The position numbers and the translations under genes were made by a program. 64,000 nucleotides of DNA from Owenia fusiformis. Taxonomy: Eukaryota; Annelida; Polychaeta; Sabellida; Oweniidae. Below, in pieces: positions 46,018-58,178 of the stretch. Under the pieces are notes generated by a model that searched no databases, was not told where the DNA came from, and saw only the letters and a program-made list of their open reading frames with translations. Each line of letters starts with the position of its first letter. Position 1 is the stretch's first letter. The stretch is taken from positions 9,057,730-9,121,729 of the forward strand of contig CAIIXF020000007.1 of NCBI GenBank assembly GCA_903813345.2, in the 5' to 3' direction.

Positions 46018-46865
46018 AGTAACACAGGCTGGTATCGAAAGATTTGTCCGCTGTGACACAGCATGCTATTTTTCATAAAAAAACTAAGAATGCTTCACGA
46101 TTTATTTTTTAACTCACATGTTTCGTTATATCAAAGATAATTACTTACTCCATGCAATGGATATATCATTTGCGTGTAACCTTCACTTCTGTTTTAAGTC
46201 CAATAACGCTAGGAGTAAAATCTAGTGAAAACGGTGCCAGAGTATCAAACTCTAAATTGTACCATTTCTTTTTTAATTTTTCAATGGCATGATATAGTGA
46301 CACGATAATATCAACATATGTTTTCAGCATAACTCTGAATGTATTGATGAGATATTAATGCATTGGGTCTTTTTAATTTTTTTATAAAAAATAATATTAA
46401 TATTTTTTGTCCGCTGTGACGGAGCATTTTCACAGTTCACATTTGCAACTGCTCCGTCACAACGGACAAAAAAAATTAAACATTATTTTTTATAAAAGAA
46501 TTAAAAAGACCAAATACATCAACATCTCATTTATACCTTCACAGTTATGCTTAAACCATGTGTAAATATTATCGTGTCACTATACTATATCGTGCCATTA
46601 GAAAGTTAAATAAGAAATGGTACATTTTGAAGTATGATACTCCGGCGCCATTTTCAATAGCTATTCTTCCCAGCGTAATTGGACTTCAAACAGAAGTGAA
46701 AGTTACCCGCAAATGATATATCCATTGCATGGAGTAAGTAATTTTGTATGGTATAACGAAACATATGAGTTAAAAAATAAATCGTGAAGTATTCTTAGTG
46801 TTTTTATGAAAAATAGCATGCTCCGTCACAGCGGACAAATATTTCGATACCAGCCTGTGCTTACT
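46018..46865. mobile_element. Foldback element, about 850 bp, arms about 400 bases
   Basis: Ends AGTAACACAGGCTGG and CCAGCCTGTGCTTACT are inverted. The arms pair almost to the centre at about 46441. The motif GTCCGCTGTGAC(G/A)(G/C)AGCA occurs near both termini (46048, 46820) and again on both sides of the centre (46410, 46451), so each half is bounded by its own direct copies. No coding sequence. Confidence 0.85.
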
Positions 46866-47436
46866 GGCCCTGACTGTGTATGAATAATAAGGAAAATAAT
46901 TGTAATTAGGTCACCATATAAATCAATAGAGAGTAGGACCAAAATTTCATAGGACCACCTACCCTTGTACACCGGTGTGTAGTGAAGGCTTATTTCCCCG
47001 CTACATTTTATTTGTTCTTGTAAAGCATACCGTCAAGAAGTAAGAGTAGGCAAAAATAGATGGAAATGACGGTCAGCAAGCTGCATCTTGAGTTCAGATA
47101 AACCTTTAAACAATATAAGGCCCCGTCGACCAAAAAAGATTAGATGGCCATCAAAGAAAGTAAATACCAAGACGGTGGTTAAGATGGAATCACTTTATAT
47201 ATTTCTACATGCGCTTTACTTTGAATGGAATGCAAACGACGGCTCATTTACAGACATCCAATATTAGGACCCAAAAAGCAACCCAAAGTATTTCCACATT
47301 CGGGTCTGGGTCCACATGGCCCAGACAAATGTTTGAAAACGATATCGCTTGAATTGACTTGGCGGACGCAGTCGATATTGTGAGTGTTTTAGTTTAAGCG
47401 TCCAAATACAGTAGAAAAAGCGCGCGTGTGTAAATC

Positions 47437-47442
47437 TTTATT
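47437..47442 (-). terminator. Polyadenylation signal of the NXPE-like gene
   Basis: AATAAA on the minus strand about 110 bases after the stop codon at 47553. Confidence 0.55.
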
Positions 47443-47552
47443 ACAAATATATTTCAAAATCACATCGGTGATCTTACTGATGAAAAATATCGCATTAATG
47501 TTGAGCACGGAAATATTGAAGGATCAAAAGTCCCAAATGATATCATTGATCA

Positions 47553-49292
47553 CTATCTACACATGTCCTCAAACAACATGTGAGCTATTACAGTCCCCAC
47601 ATATCCAGTTGCCTTGTGCGATCCGCCAACCTTTTTTGTACAGATGTAATGTACATTACATACATTCCCACTGGATCTTATACTCGAGGGGTTCAACTGA
47701 TTTATAAAGTCAACTTCAAGGTTCTTAGTAAGTGACTCGGTAAGAGCATTAGCAGCGGCAGCTCTGAAGTCATTCTTCCTATGGTGACCGTCAGACAGAA
47801 ATCCTTGCTTATGAGGAAATGCTGGATTACCAAACCAGATGATACGCATCTTTTTCCATGTTGGATTTTGGCGATATTTTCTGATAAGTGGCACAAGTAG
47901 AGTTTGAATAGAATTGAGATAGTTAGAAAAGGGGCCTCCTCCCAAATCCCACGCTCCATTATTAATAAGTATAATACTCTGACGTTGATCCTTTGTTTTT
48001 GCCGCAACTCCTTTAATATTTGGGTCGAAATCTTTTCGCAGACATTTCGAAACTTTGGGCACACTTGTACACCAACTGAAGGTTAAATGATTTGTATCAA
48101 AGCTCCAATTGATACCCGTTTTATGATAAACAGAGGTATTTTCTATCAGTTGTTGAAAATAAGTCATCGTATAAACAAGATGGGAGTCTCCGTAGCAATT
48201 TATATTTCTTAGTTTTTCAAAACAAGTTCTGAGTTCTGAAGGCTTCAACATCTTTGAAATACACTTTGAGTGCAATCCCCATCTTAAACTTCCATCTTGT
48301 AGTATCCATCTCCCATATTTAGAAAGGAATCTTGGATCTCTCTCACACTGAACCTTTTGAATCATGTCAGTCTCAAATTTTTCATGCGACCTCTGATCGC
48401 CATTATCTAGTCCGCAATTTTGAATTCGAGCAAGAATCAACGAAAATGGTCGAATTGATTGTATATCGAGGAATGCCCCATAGGAAGTGTACACCAATGT
48501 GACAGTAATATTACTACATGGTGGCACAAAGGGACAGCACACATGATATATTCCATTGAAATTATCTTTCACATTACACATAAAACTATGAATACCCTGT
48601 ACATGAATCCGAAAACTGCTACCTCCATAAGTTGATTTCCCCAAAAAAGTTTCGGAGATCGTTATATAAACATGATGACGAAGAGTATCAAATGTCCACT
48701 GTATGCTATACTTGTATTTCGTTGAATTATATAAACGGTGTTCAAAAATATTAGATATGAATTCAAGACACGTATCATTTAATCGTTGACTAATGTTTAT
48801 GCCAGCAAGATTATACATGTGTTCCACTTGTGATAGAATCAGGTCATCAGAATTTGTGTTACAAATGTTTTGAAAGTCTAAGGCTGTATCTATCTGTTTA
48901 CTACTTGTTTTATTTCCCCATGGATTGATTATTTGCTTGAAGTTTTCTTTCAGTATACTCTTCTCTGAAGTTTTAGGATCTTCTCCAAATGTAATGATCC
49001 CAGATGTTTTTCCTGCTCCAAAAGTTGTATCCACGCGCGTCTTCGGAGTTTGAGAGAATAATTCCATTTCTGATTTTATTTTATTTAAACTTTGCACGAC
49101 TATGTTTTTCCATTTTATCTGAACAGCCGATGTGGAAGTTTGTTTCATTTCTTGAACTAGCCGAGGTGCGATGCTCAAAAAGTATAAAGTACATATGACG
49201 ATAAAAGTGATGAGGATTTTGCCCCGACAGCCAGGCAGCCATTTTTGGTGCTTCATTTCAAGTTCTAAATGATAGGTTGTCATGCAGTTCAC
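47553..49292 (-). CDS. NXPE-like type II membrane PC-esterase protein
   Basis: A single uninterrupted 579-codon frame. A short basic N-terminus and hydrophobic anchor at about 25-42 (ILITFIVICTLYFLSIAP) predict a type II Golgi or surface protein. The stem reaches about residue 180. About 185-285 resembles the filamin/neurexophilin-like part of NXPE proteins (STYGGSSFRIHV, FNGIYHVCCPF). From about 320 the PC-esterase fold follows: GDSH at 368-371 with the likely catalytic Ser, INNGAWDLGGGPF at 443-455, FLSDGHHRKND near 500, and CNVHY close to the C-terminus where relatives often have a D-x-x-H. Related PC-esterases include acyltransferases acting on glycans; an NXPE protein was reported to acetylate sialic acid in mammals. 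The substrate here is unknown. MKH at residue 13 is an alternative start. Being intronless contrasts with vertebrate NXPE genes and may reflect retroposition or lineage-specific structure. Confidence 0.88.
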   Translation of the reverse strand: MNCMTTYHLELEMKHQKWLPGCRGKILITFIVICTLYFLSIAPRLVQEMKQTSTSAVQIKWKNIVVQSLNKIKSEMELFSQTPKTRVDTTFGAGKTSGIITFGEDPKTSEKSILKENFKQIINPWGNKTSSKQIDTALDFQNICNTNSDDLILSQVEHMYNLAGINISQRLNDTCLEFISNIFEHRLYNSTKYKYSIQWTFDTLRHHVYITISETFLGKSTYGGSSFRIHVQGIHSFMCNVKDNFNGIYHVCCPFVPPCSNITVTLVYTSYGAFLDIQSIRPFSLILARIQNCGLDNGDQRSHEKFETDMIQKVQCERDPRFLSKYGRWILQDGSLRWGLHSKCISKMLKPSELRTCFEKLRNINCYGDSHLVYTMTYFQQLIENTSVYHKTGINWSFDTNHLTFSWCTSVPKVSKCLRKDFDPNIKGVAAKTKDQRQSIILINNGAWDLGGGPFSNYLNSIQTLLVPLIRKYRQNPTWKKMRIIWFGNPAFPHKQGFLSDGHHRKNDFRAAAANALTESLTKNLEVDFINQLNPSSIRSSGNVCNVHYICTKKVGGSHKATGYVGTVIAHMLFEDMCR

Positions 49293-49450
49293 ACTTTAAT
49301 ACACAGAATAACACATGGAAACCAAGGAGACAACGATTTTTGTATTTGATTGATCGGCACTGATGACCAGTTAATATCAAACATACGATGGTATATCAAT
49401 TAATTTGATCAATTTGATCTAAAATTTATTTACATTAAATGTTGCATATG

Positions 49451-50155
49451 TACACTCATCTCCATAAGTTTGGCAACCTTTGCTCGCCCAATTGAACTAC
49501 GTGTTAAAGCCTCTTTACCTTTGAATTTGTATTTACTTAACCTGCGATGAAAATACTTATACTATGAATGGAAACGTAATTTCCAATACCTCCAAATTTT
49601 CGCAATTTTTTCCCTCAATTACAATAGGTCGGAAATTGATGATAAATTTGATGAATTTTTAAAAATCGAATTTCCAATGTTTACCAGTGGGAATTGGTAG
49701 GTTTGCTGCAAGTCAAATGATAGAAGATCCATCCATCAGAGTCCTTGCAAAAATACAAATTGGATAGGCAATTGAATTTGCTTACTTTATTTAACAAAAA
49801 ATGATACCTTTCTTCAGGTTAACAAAGTTATAGGTCTTTAAAGTCAAAATTGTTTTTCAAAAAACGCCTCACATTGAAATGAAACAGGAGGCGAAAAACG
49901 ATGTTCAAAAATGACTTTGAAGCTCTGTAACTTTAGTCTTCATCAAGTAAACTAAACACTTAGTATACAAAACGCTAGACAATTCAATTTTCTATCAATT
50001 TATCATCAATTTTCGACCTACTGTAATTGAGGAAAAAATTGAGAAAATTTGGAGGTATTGGAAATAAAGTCAAATTACGTTTCCATCGATAGTATATTAA
50101 GTATTTTCACCGCAGGTTAAGTAAATAAAAATTCAAAGGTAAAGAGGCTTTAGCA
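49451..50155. mobile_element. Second copy of the 5882-6770 element, right end lost
   Basis: It starts TACACTCATCTCCATAAGTT and follows the first copy closely, including the inner inverted arms (GGAGGTATTGGAAATAAAG near 50050). It stops at AAAGAGGCTTTAGCAC, about 45 bases short of the expected right terminus. It also lacks part of the centre around 49995. Confidence 0.8.
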
Positions 50156-52255
50156 CACACAAACTAGAGACAATTTCCAACATTTTATATCTTTATTGTT
50201 TTTATTTTGCTTCAAAAACAACAAACACAAGCAACTGAACCAAGGGTGTCGTTAATGACGTCATAAAATCAAAATTAAGAATTTTATTTACTTATCACTT
50301 ATTTGAACAATAACACTCCCTGATAGTACAGGGTAGGCTGTTAAAATTATGAGTCAAAGATATTATTAAAAACTTGTGCGGGTACTAATTATAACGGAGA
50401 TACACTCATAGTAACATAGCCTAGATTAGAACGATACAAATTATTATTTCAATATTGAAATATTTCTTATTTTGAAATGTATCATAGAAATACCTGTTAC
50501 ATGTCAATAACATTTGCTTTTGTCCATGTTGAAATTGACATTTGACAACAGATGTGTGGTTCACTTGGCAGTAACTACAGTTGTTCAATAATATATTAAT
50601 TAAAATATTGTGCGCCAAGTTCTGCTTGTGACCACCATTACATACCTCGTCCCCACAAGATCACGTATATATGTAAGAGGTACGGGGGTACGTTGGATTT
50701 GCTATTAACATTGTTCCACAACTACTTATTTTGACTGAACGTCAATGTAACAAAATGGATGAACTTCCTGGATACGAGATTTTTGTTTTCTCGATTTAAG
50801 CTTACGTAAGTCATGTTGCGAATTATCATTTGGCACAAAGATAGACAATATAGTCTAGCTTTAAGAAATGCACTCGGTTTGAATTTGATTTTTAAATAAA
50901 GCAGTTATTTGTGCCATCGCTTTCGTCACATTGACGAAGGTCGTCAAAGTAAGATACATTGGTAATATTACGGACTTTCGTCAATGTTACAAATGCGAGA
51001 GGTTAAATATTTGAATTGCAACTTCAATTCCAAATTGAAGAAACTTATAAAAAACTAAACTATATGTTTTTGCACTGTGTCATATTATAATCTGCAACTT
51101 GACTTAACGCTTATGTGTACAACGTATTTTTCATAACACTAATGGGCAGGGGGGGGGGATCAGATGGAGTTTCAAAAGTTGAAGAGGTACAATAAAAAGT
51201 AAGGTACCATAGTGTAGGTCATTCAAAACTCTCGAGGTGGGTGTATTAAAATCTCAAAAGTAGGTCAAATGGGGTCAAAAGTAGGTCAAAGTAACAAAGG
51301 GGTGAGTTTTTCGCGTATTTTTACTTTTATCTGTAAAAAACAACATATAATGCTTTTTAGCCAGAAACGGGTACTACATGTGATAGATGTATATAGTATC
51401 TACCTTTTTAGGACAAACAATCTTGGATAAATACCTTTCCTAGCTATATAGATCAAGAGAGGTAATTTGATCGAAAATTTGACGAAATGAAATATCGAAA
51501 AATGGAGGGATGGGAGACAAATCACGGCCCAGAACCTAAGATACTGAATAGATAATATATTTCTAAAAGTAACCTCATATGACATTTACCTGGCTATAAT
51601 ATAGTGTAATAGTTTAGGATATTGGTTGAGTATTAGCTGAGAAAATTTGTTTTTAGTACATCTCAGCTCGCGAAAGCACAATCTCGCGCATTGAAAAGTT
51701 GCAGCATTGACATATTTTTATGGCTTATTTTGCTTCTAATCATAGATGCCATGTGTTTCTACTGGTAAATAATCAAAATATTACATAGAATCACATGTTT
51801 GGCTCTATATTTACTGATTTATGAAAAATATTTGAAAATAGATAACGCCACCTGAGATGACAGAATTTTTTTTCTCCAAAAATAGAACTTCAAATACAAT
51901 TTACTCTTAACCCACTTGTTTGTTATTTTTTCAAGTTTGTAAATTATATGCTTATTTAGATTGAAAAATGACTAAAAATAGCCACGAAACAAAAAAAATT
52001 GGGGAAGGGGAGACAAAAAATTATTTCTACAAAAACTTCTTTAGGTTAAAAGTAGGTTTAAATCGAGAAAACAAAAAATCCGTAACCAGGAAGTTCATTC
52101 AGAGTAGCCAATCGATCGCTTTGTTGCCAATTTACGTGACATGAACGTGTACAGTGGTCAATGACGTTCACAGTAAAGTAAACATATCCATTTAGATTTT
52201 TCAGGGATGTGTTTGCTATGATGCTCAAGATATGATCAATTTTTATGAGTATTTG
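50156..52255. other. Gene-free stretch between the NXPE-like gene and the repeat block
   Basis: No gene supported. Contains short inverted CTTTCGTCA...TGACGAAGG near 50922 and 51170-51305 with repeated AAGTAGGTCAAA motifs after a G9 run, which looks like a dispersed repeat. Confidence 0.5.
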
Positions 52256-52482
52256 GTATTGGATTTTCCTCGTTAGCTCACATGGTGAGCTATTGCAATC
52301 ACTCACTTGTCCGACTGTCTGTCTGTCTGTCAAAAATTGGCCAGTTTTATAACCTCTGTCAATAGGATTCTAGTTTTAAGTTATTTTTGTTCGACATCAA
52401 TATAGATTACCCCCCTATGACTCCTGGTTCAATAGCTCGCCTATTTTCAAAATGGCCGCCATTTTTTTCTCGCAAAAATCAC
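52256..52482. repeat. Dispersed repeat, left copy flanking the ACGT-array element
   Basis: Begins TTTTCCTCGTTAGCTCACAT with AGCTCACATGGTGAGCT as a palindrome, then a (TGTC)n run, then about 130 bases from 52350 that recur in direct orientation at 61904-62022 (TATGACTCCTGGTTCAA, CAAAATGG(C/T)CGCCAT). Confidence 0.75.
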
Positions 52483-52559
52483 CTTTGGACCATTCCCAGC
52501 AAACAGTGACGTCAATGTCACGTCACTCATATGTCGTATATAAGTTCACTGAAGACGTT

Positions 52560-53990
52560 GTATATTTCCGTTATATAAACGTCAAAGCAACGTAAAATTG
52601 TGACATTCAGCAAAACGTCGGTGGATGGTTAAAAAATGACGTTGTAGTAATGTGTTCGTAAAGTTCGTAATTTGTGCTGGTGTGAAAAACGTAACAGGGA
52701 CGTTGAATTTTTACCAATTTGGTCCATTTGCGACGTAATATAAACGGTAACATTTAACGTTGTCGTGACGTGTTTTAAATGTGTAAAATATTTGTAAGTG
52801 TAGGAAACATTACAAAGACGTTGCAGTTCTCACCAAATTGGTTTATTTGCTACGTAATATAAACGGTAAAATTTGACGTTGTAGTAACGTGTTTTAAATG
52901 TGAAAGATATTTGTCAGTGTAGAAAACGTTACAAAGACGTTGTGTTCTCACCAAATTTGGTACATTTGCTACGTATTGCAAACGGTAAAATTTGACGTTG
53001 TCGTAACGTGTTTTAAAAGTGAAAGATATTTGTTAGTGTAGAAAACGTCACAAAGTCGTCGTGTTCTCACCAAATTTGTTTCATTTGCAACGTAGTGAAA
53101 ACGGCTAATTGTAACGTTGTCTAAACATGGTTTGAATGTGAAAAATATTTGTTATTGTAAAACACGTTACAAAGACGTCATTTTCTCACCAAACTGGTAC
53201 ATTTGCTACGTTATGTAAACGGTAAAATTTAACGTTGTCGTAACGTGTTTTAAATGTGAAAGATATTTGCAAATTGGTTCATTTTCAACGTAGTGCAAAC
53301 GGTTAATTTCAACGTTGTCGAAACGTGTTTTAAATGTAAAAAATATTCGTAAGTGCAGAAAACGTTACAAAGACGTTGTGTTCGAAACAGAAATTGGTTT
53401 ATTTGCAACGTAGTGAAAACGGCTAATTGTAACGTTGTCTAAACATGGTTTGAATGTGAAAAATATTTGTTATTGTAAAACACGTTACAAAGACGTCATT
53501 TTCTCACCAAACTGGTACATTTGCTACGTTATGTAAACGGTAAAATTTAACGTTGTCGTAACGTGTTTTAAATGTGAAAGATTTTTGCAAATTGGTTCAT
53601 TTGCAACGTAGTGAAAATGGTTAATTGTAACGTTGTCAAAACATGGTTTGAATGTGAAAAATATGTGTAAGTGTAAAACACGTTACAAGGACGTCATGTG
53701 CTCACCAAAATTGTTCATTTTCAACGTAGTGCAAACGGTTAATTTCAACGTTGTCGAAACGTGTTTTAAATGTAAAAAATAGTCGTAAAAAATATTCGTA
53801 AGTGCAGAAAACGTTACAAAGACGTTGTGTTCTCACCAGAAATTGGCATGGTTTATTTGCAACGTTGTCGAAACGGTTAATTTTGACGTTGACGAAAGGT
53901 GTTTTAAATGTGAAAGATATTTGTAAGTGTAGAAAACGTGACAAAGACGTTGTGGTCTCAACGAATTCGTTTAATTTGTGACGTGAAGTA
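52560..53990. repeat. Tandem array, about 119-bp unit
   Basis: The marker (C/A)GTTACAAAGACGTTG recurs at 119-base steps near 52808, 52927 and 53046, then with shorter and rearranged units. A 180-base block starting at 53089 is repeated almost exactly at 53407 (offset 318). Each unit holds about five ACGT tetranucleotides (AACGTT, TACGTA, GACGTT, AACGTG). Confidence 0.85.
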
Positions 53991-53999
53991 AATGTTAAA

Positions 54000-56900
54000 T
54001 ATATAATACATTACATGTATACAGGTATGCCTCGAGTTGTGGTAACTTTAAATACTAATCGGTAAAGGCACTACTAATAGGCACAGGAATATGTTGGCTC
54101 ACACAGATGAACTTAACGATGTGAGAGTGGAAATATGGATGTAGATAAAACGTTTCTCCGACGTTGTTATTTTGCCGTGGCCTTATTGCAGACGTTTCGA
54201 CTGTCAAAAGTTTGACGTTCTGTACGTCTCGAGTCGTGAAAAATTAACGTACAGCAGTGGTAACAACACTTTGGATCACGTAACTTTTGTATTATCTATC
54301 TGATTTGATTCTATTACTACATGTATTCTAGCAATTGATTGTGTTATTTCGTGATACCATGCATTTTTTATTTCGTGATAGATGGTAAGCGCCAGTGAGA
54401 ACAGTGCCATTTTGTTTGAAATTTTCAACGGATAACCGACAATATATTTAGACATAAAAACCATTATACATCTTAGTTTATTGTCTTTATATGGAACAGA
54501 ACACAGTGTCAGATATATTCCATATGTAGATCAGTCCAAACTGCTAAACAACGACGGTTGGAGCCGATGTCGATGGTTTTATTGGATATTTCGAAAATAA
54601 GTTGACATTTTTTTAGAGAAAACAGCTTTTATAGGCCCAGGGTAGGCTAATCGTAAATGTCCCATATCAGCAACAAGACGTGACAACTATTTAACATCAG
54701 CGGGATGGCGAATCTCTTTGTTCCCCACATACATTTGGGTAGAGTCATTAGACTCCACGAAACCACAGGTGATGAAGGTATAGCAGGAACTTTTTATTTA
54801 ATTAATACATGTAAATGGCAGGTGGATTTTGTATTACCAAACCATTACCATTTCCTAGACTAATCATAATCTGAAAGCCCATAGTTTCCAATATTGTCTA
54901 GATACATAGCCTACATGTATCCCCTAAAAGATGTATATTTTACATATTTTTATTTAATGTTTGGAACAACCGTCACCATGTTATTAAGTGTTTTAAGTTT
55001 CGCAAGGATCCTGCCATGACCGTGGTACTTTTATCATGATATTGCATGGCCTGTCATGACCGTTGTAATGTTAAAGCTTACCCCGGGCCAGGACTATATT
55101 TGGGAGAATAATCTACGCCCCTTAAACTTAAGATACCTTCTTCAATAGATTCCTGGGTATTTTAGCATTCTTTTCGTGTAGCTGAATCCACAATTGTCTG
55201 GGTATATCGGCAGAACGGGAACATTTTTCTTTTTCATCGAGAGATATTCCATCACTTTCCAAGATGGTGGTTGGATTTAAAAGGGGATTCCCCATTTTAC
55301 TGACAATTACACACAATTATTGTGATTAAAAAAGAAAATTTCTTTGTTCTGCCGATAAACCTAGACAATTGTGGATACAATTTGAAATAAAAGTATAAAA
55401 TAAAGTAACAGTCTTTTAAAGTACTAGTATTGTCCTCTATTTTTCCATCTACCTTTTCTGTTTTCAGGAGTAGGAGATGAACCAGGATGTTGTAGCTTTC
55501 ACCCATGATAACCCTGAGATGACCCTTGTGTTGAGATGAGTGGTGTTCCGAGCTAATCAGGTAGGCCTACATTATCTCTCGGAACACTCAGGAATATTGC
55601 AAGTTATCGTAAAATCCTTTATAATCCTGGCAAAAATTCAAATTATTAGCTGACTTATCTATTGTGAACATGTGATATGCATTACTTTAAGGGAAAATAA
55701 TTTACGATTTAGTGCTGAGTTTCTATCATTTTTCCTTTATCAAAGCATAATATGCAGTAATGCAGGCTTAATCAAGCTTATAATGTGCTTTTAAGGTAGT
55801 CCTTCAATGACTTGCGCTATACATTCATTGTGATAGAACGGGGATATTTTCAGTCCTTCTCAAAATTATTTTCGTTCGTTAACATATTTTTTCTAGGAAA
55901 GTTAAGAGTCATTCTCAGGTATCTACTTTCCTACTGTTCCAATATTTCAAATAAGTATCCAACAGAATATTTTAATAAATACATCTGTAGTGAGGTCATT
56001 GGATGAAGATTATCAGAGTCAACGGAGGAATGTTTTGCCTATGTGATTCTAGAAATACAAAAGGATAATATGAAAAGCTACTAGGGATCTATAAACAGAT
56101 GAGCATAGGGATTGTTTTACTCAGAGTAGTCCCAAAAAGTCTCCTGAGACAAAGATCAGATCTGGTGGAAGAAAGATAACACCCCAGGTGCATTTTCAGA
56201 TAACCCATAATATAATGTTTATACTAAAAGTCTCTAAAATATTTCAGACAAACTAGCAGTACAAGCAGAATGGAACATTTGACGTTTTTTGAAGTTAGGC
56301 AGGAGAGTCCTCTGAGCTTTGAGGAAAGTGACTTCTGTAAGTCCAGGTTAATCTATATTATTCATTATAGTAGTATTTTATATATCATGTATATAAAGTT
56401 TAAGGTAGAATCAAATCTAGCAAGATCCTTGTCATTCTATATTCCAAAAATCTAAAGTGCATACTTTACTTCAGGAATACTAGAGAATTTTACCAAAGAA
56501 TTTTACAAATATGTATTTTATATGGCTTCCATATTTATATTTGGAAGAATTTAAACAGTTTCCCGATTTTTGCACTTTTAATCCTTGATATCTTACTGAT
56601 TTTGAACACATTGTAGACCTTTGAGACATATTGTATCTGAGATTGTAAAGAATAGATCGCTAGGTCAATTTTGGTTGTAAATGACACTGCAAAATATACA
56701 GAGTGGGTATGGGTATACAGGTTACATTTCATACTTTTCAATAGATTGATTTTTTCCAGGAAAATGTTCAAAAACAAGCAGAAATGGCAATGTGTTAAAC
56801 ATGCACCCAGGGAAACAACGACTGAGCTGAGTCATTTAAAGAGACATTTGGGAAGTGATGAGGACCAATGAGAGCTCATGCTTTCAAGGAAAAATGAACA

Positions 56901-58178
56901 CTTAGCATAAACAATATCTGCAAGCCAGTTTGAATTAAATTTTTATCTCTATAACAAGTAACGAGACAGTTCTTTTAAGATTGCATAGATATAATGGCTT
57001 AATACTGAAACATGCAATTTTTCTAAAGGATGAGTCTGGATATATGCCCTTTTGGTCCCTCAGTTAAATGGATGTGAAATATGATTTTTATAACTGTCCT
57101 AGTTATATTTGTTAAGTATACTTACTTTTTCATGAGTTTTGCTGAGAGTCAAAATTAGTATCCTAACAGAAAACAAATAATCATTATCATGGAAAGAAAC
57201 ACCAATTGCAACATGTATGACATGTAAAATAAAAATAACTTAAAAGGCCCATGAAGAATTTTTTAAAAAAATCATATTTTTTAAATATATTTTAGGATTT
57301 AATTTTTTTTCAAACTTTTGAATTTCCCGCCAGTTTAATTTGAAGTGGAAAAAGTAAGATGGCTGCCATTTTAAGAAATATCAGAAAAAAGTAGCTTCAC
57401 TTTTAGTTTTCACAATGAACACAGTTTTCCAGTTTTTTTTGACTGATTCTGACTCTTCATCACCAGGGTCATGCAGAGATTATAAAATTGAAACCAAAAT
57501 GTTGTGCTCAGCATGAATTTGAATGAAATATGTATAATTTCACCAACACAATTGAAGTGTCAAAACTGGATGCTCATAACTTTGAGTGACTATAATCCCT
57601 TGATTACTCAGATCAACACCAATTCACTTATCAAGAAATACCATTCAATGTCAATACAAAGAAAGAAAGCAATGTTTTGGAGGATATGTATCAAACTTTT
57701 TGTATAAATTATTCATTTAGCATTTGCACTTGAATTTTTTTTTCAATTGTGGCATAGTCATATGCATTCTCTTTGATGCCAATATTCTTCATTAATTGTG
57801 ATACAGATTGATATTTTTGTACTCTCAGAAGAAGGATAAGACATTGAAGTTTAATAATATGTGTGATTGAGTTGGTTTTTCAGACACTACTATATTCAAT
57901 ATTTCCTAAGTCAATGTCAAGACTCATCCCCAGACTCATCCTTTATTCCCCACTTAAAATGGTCATTATTGCTTATTGACAATCAACACCTTGTTAACTA
58001 ATAGAGCATTTGTTCAAGCTCAAATTAGAGTATTTATTCATTCCGTTCAGAAAAATAACAATATAACCCCTAAACAGTTAGGCTATAGATAATTACATTC
58101 ATAGTAAAGGCGGACGAACAGATCTGCCGAGATTTGGACACAATCTCGGAAATGGAATATCGAAATATCAACAAGGGT
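54000..58178. other. Interior of the 9.4-kb element
   Basis: Mostly AT-rich with no recognised gene. ACGT-rich sequence continues weakly to 54255. An exon-like stretch with a donor is at 54704-54779 (MANLFVPHIHLGRVIRLHET...), and a phase-compatible acceptor at 55468 would add VGDEPGCCSFHP and a stop. An inverted pair of about 32 bases is at 55188-55222 and 55346-55383. A frame with acceptor at 56761 ends at 56871 (LSHLKRHLGSDEDQ). None is convincing alone. Confidence 0.35.

Noticed and set aside
47702-48064. 120-codon minus-strand frame
   Set aside because: It is an alternative frame inside the NXPE-like gene.
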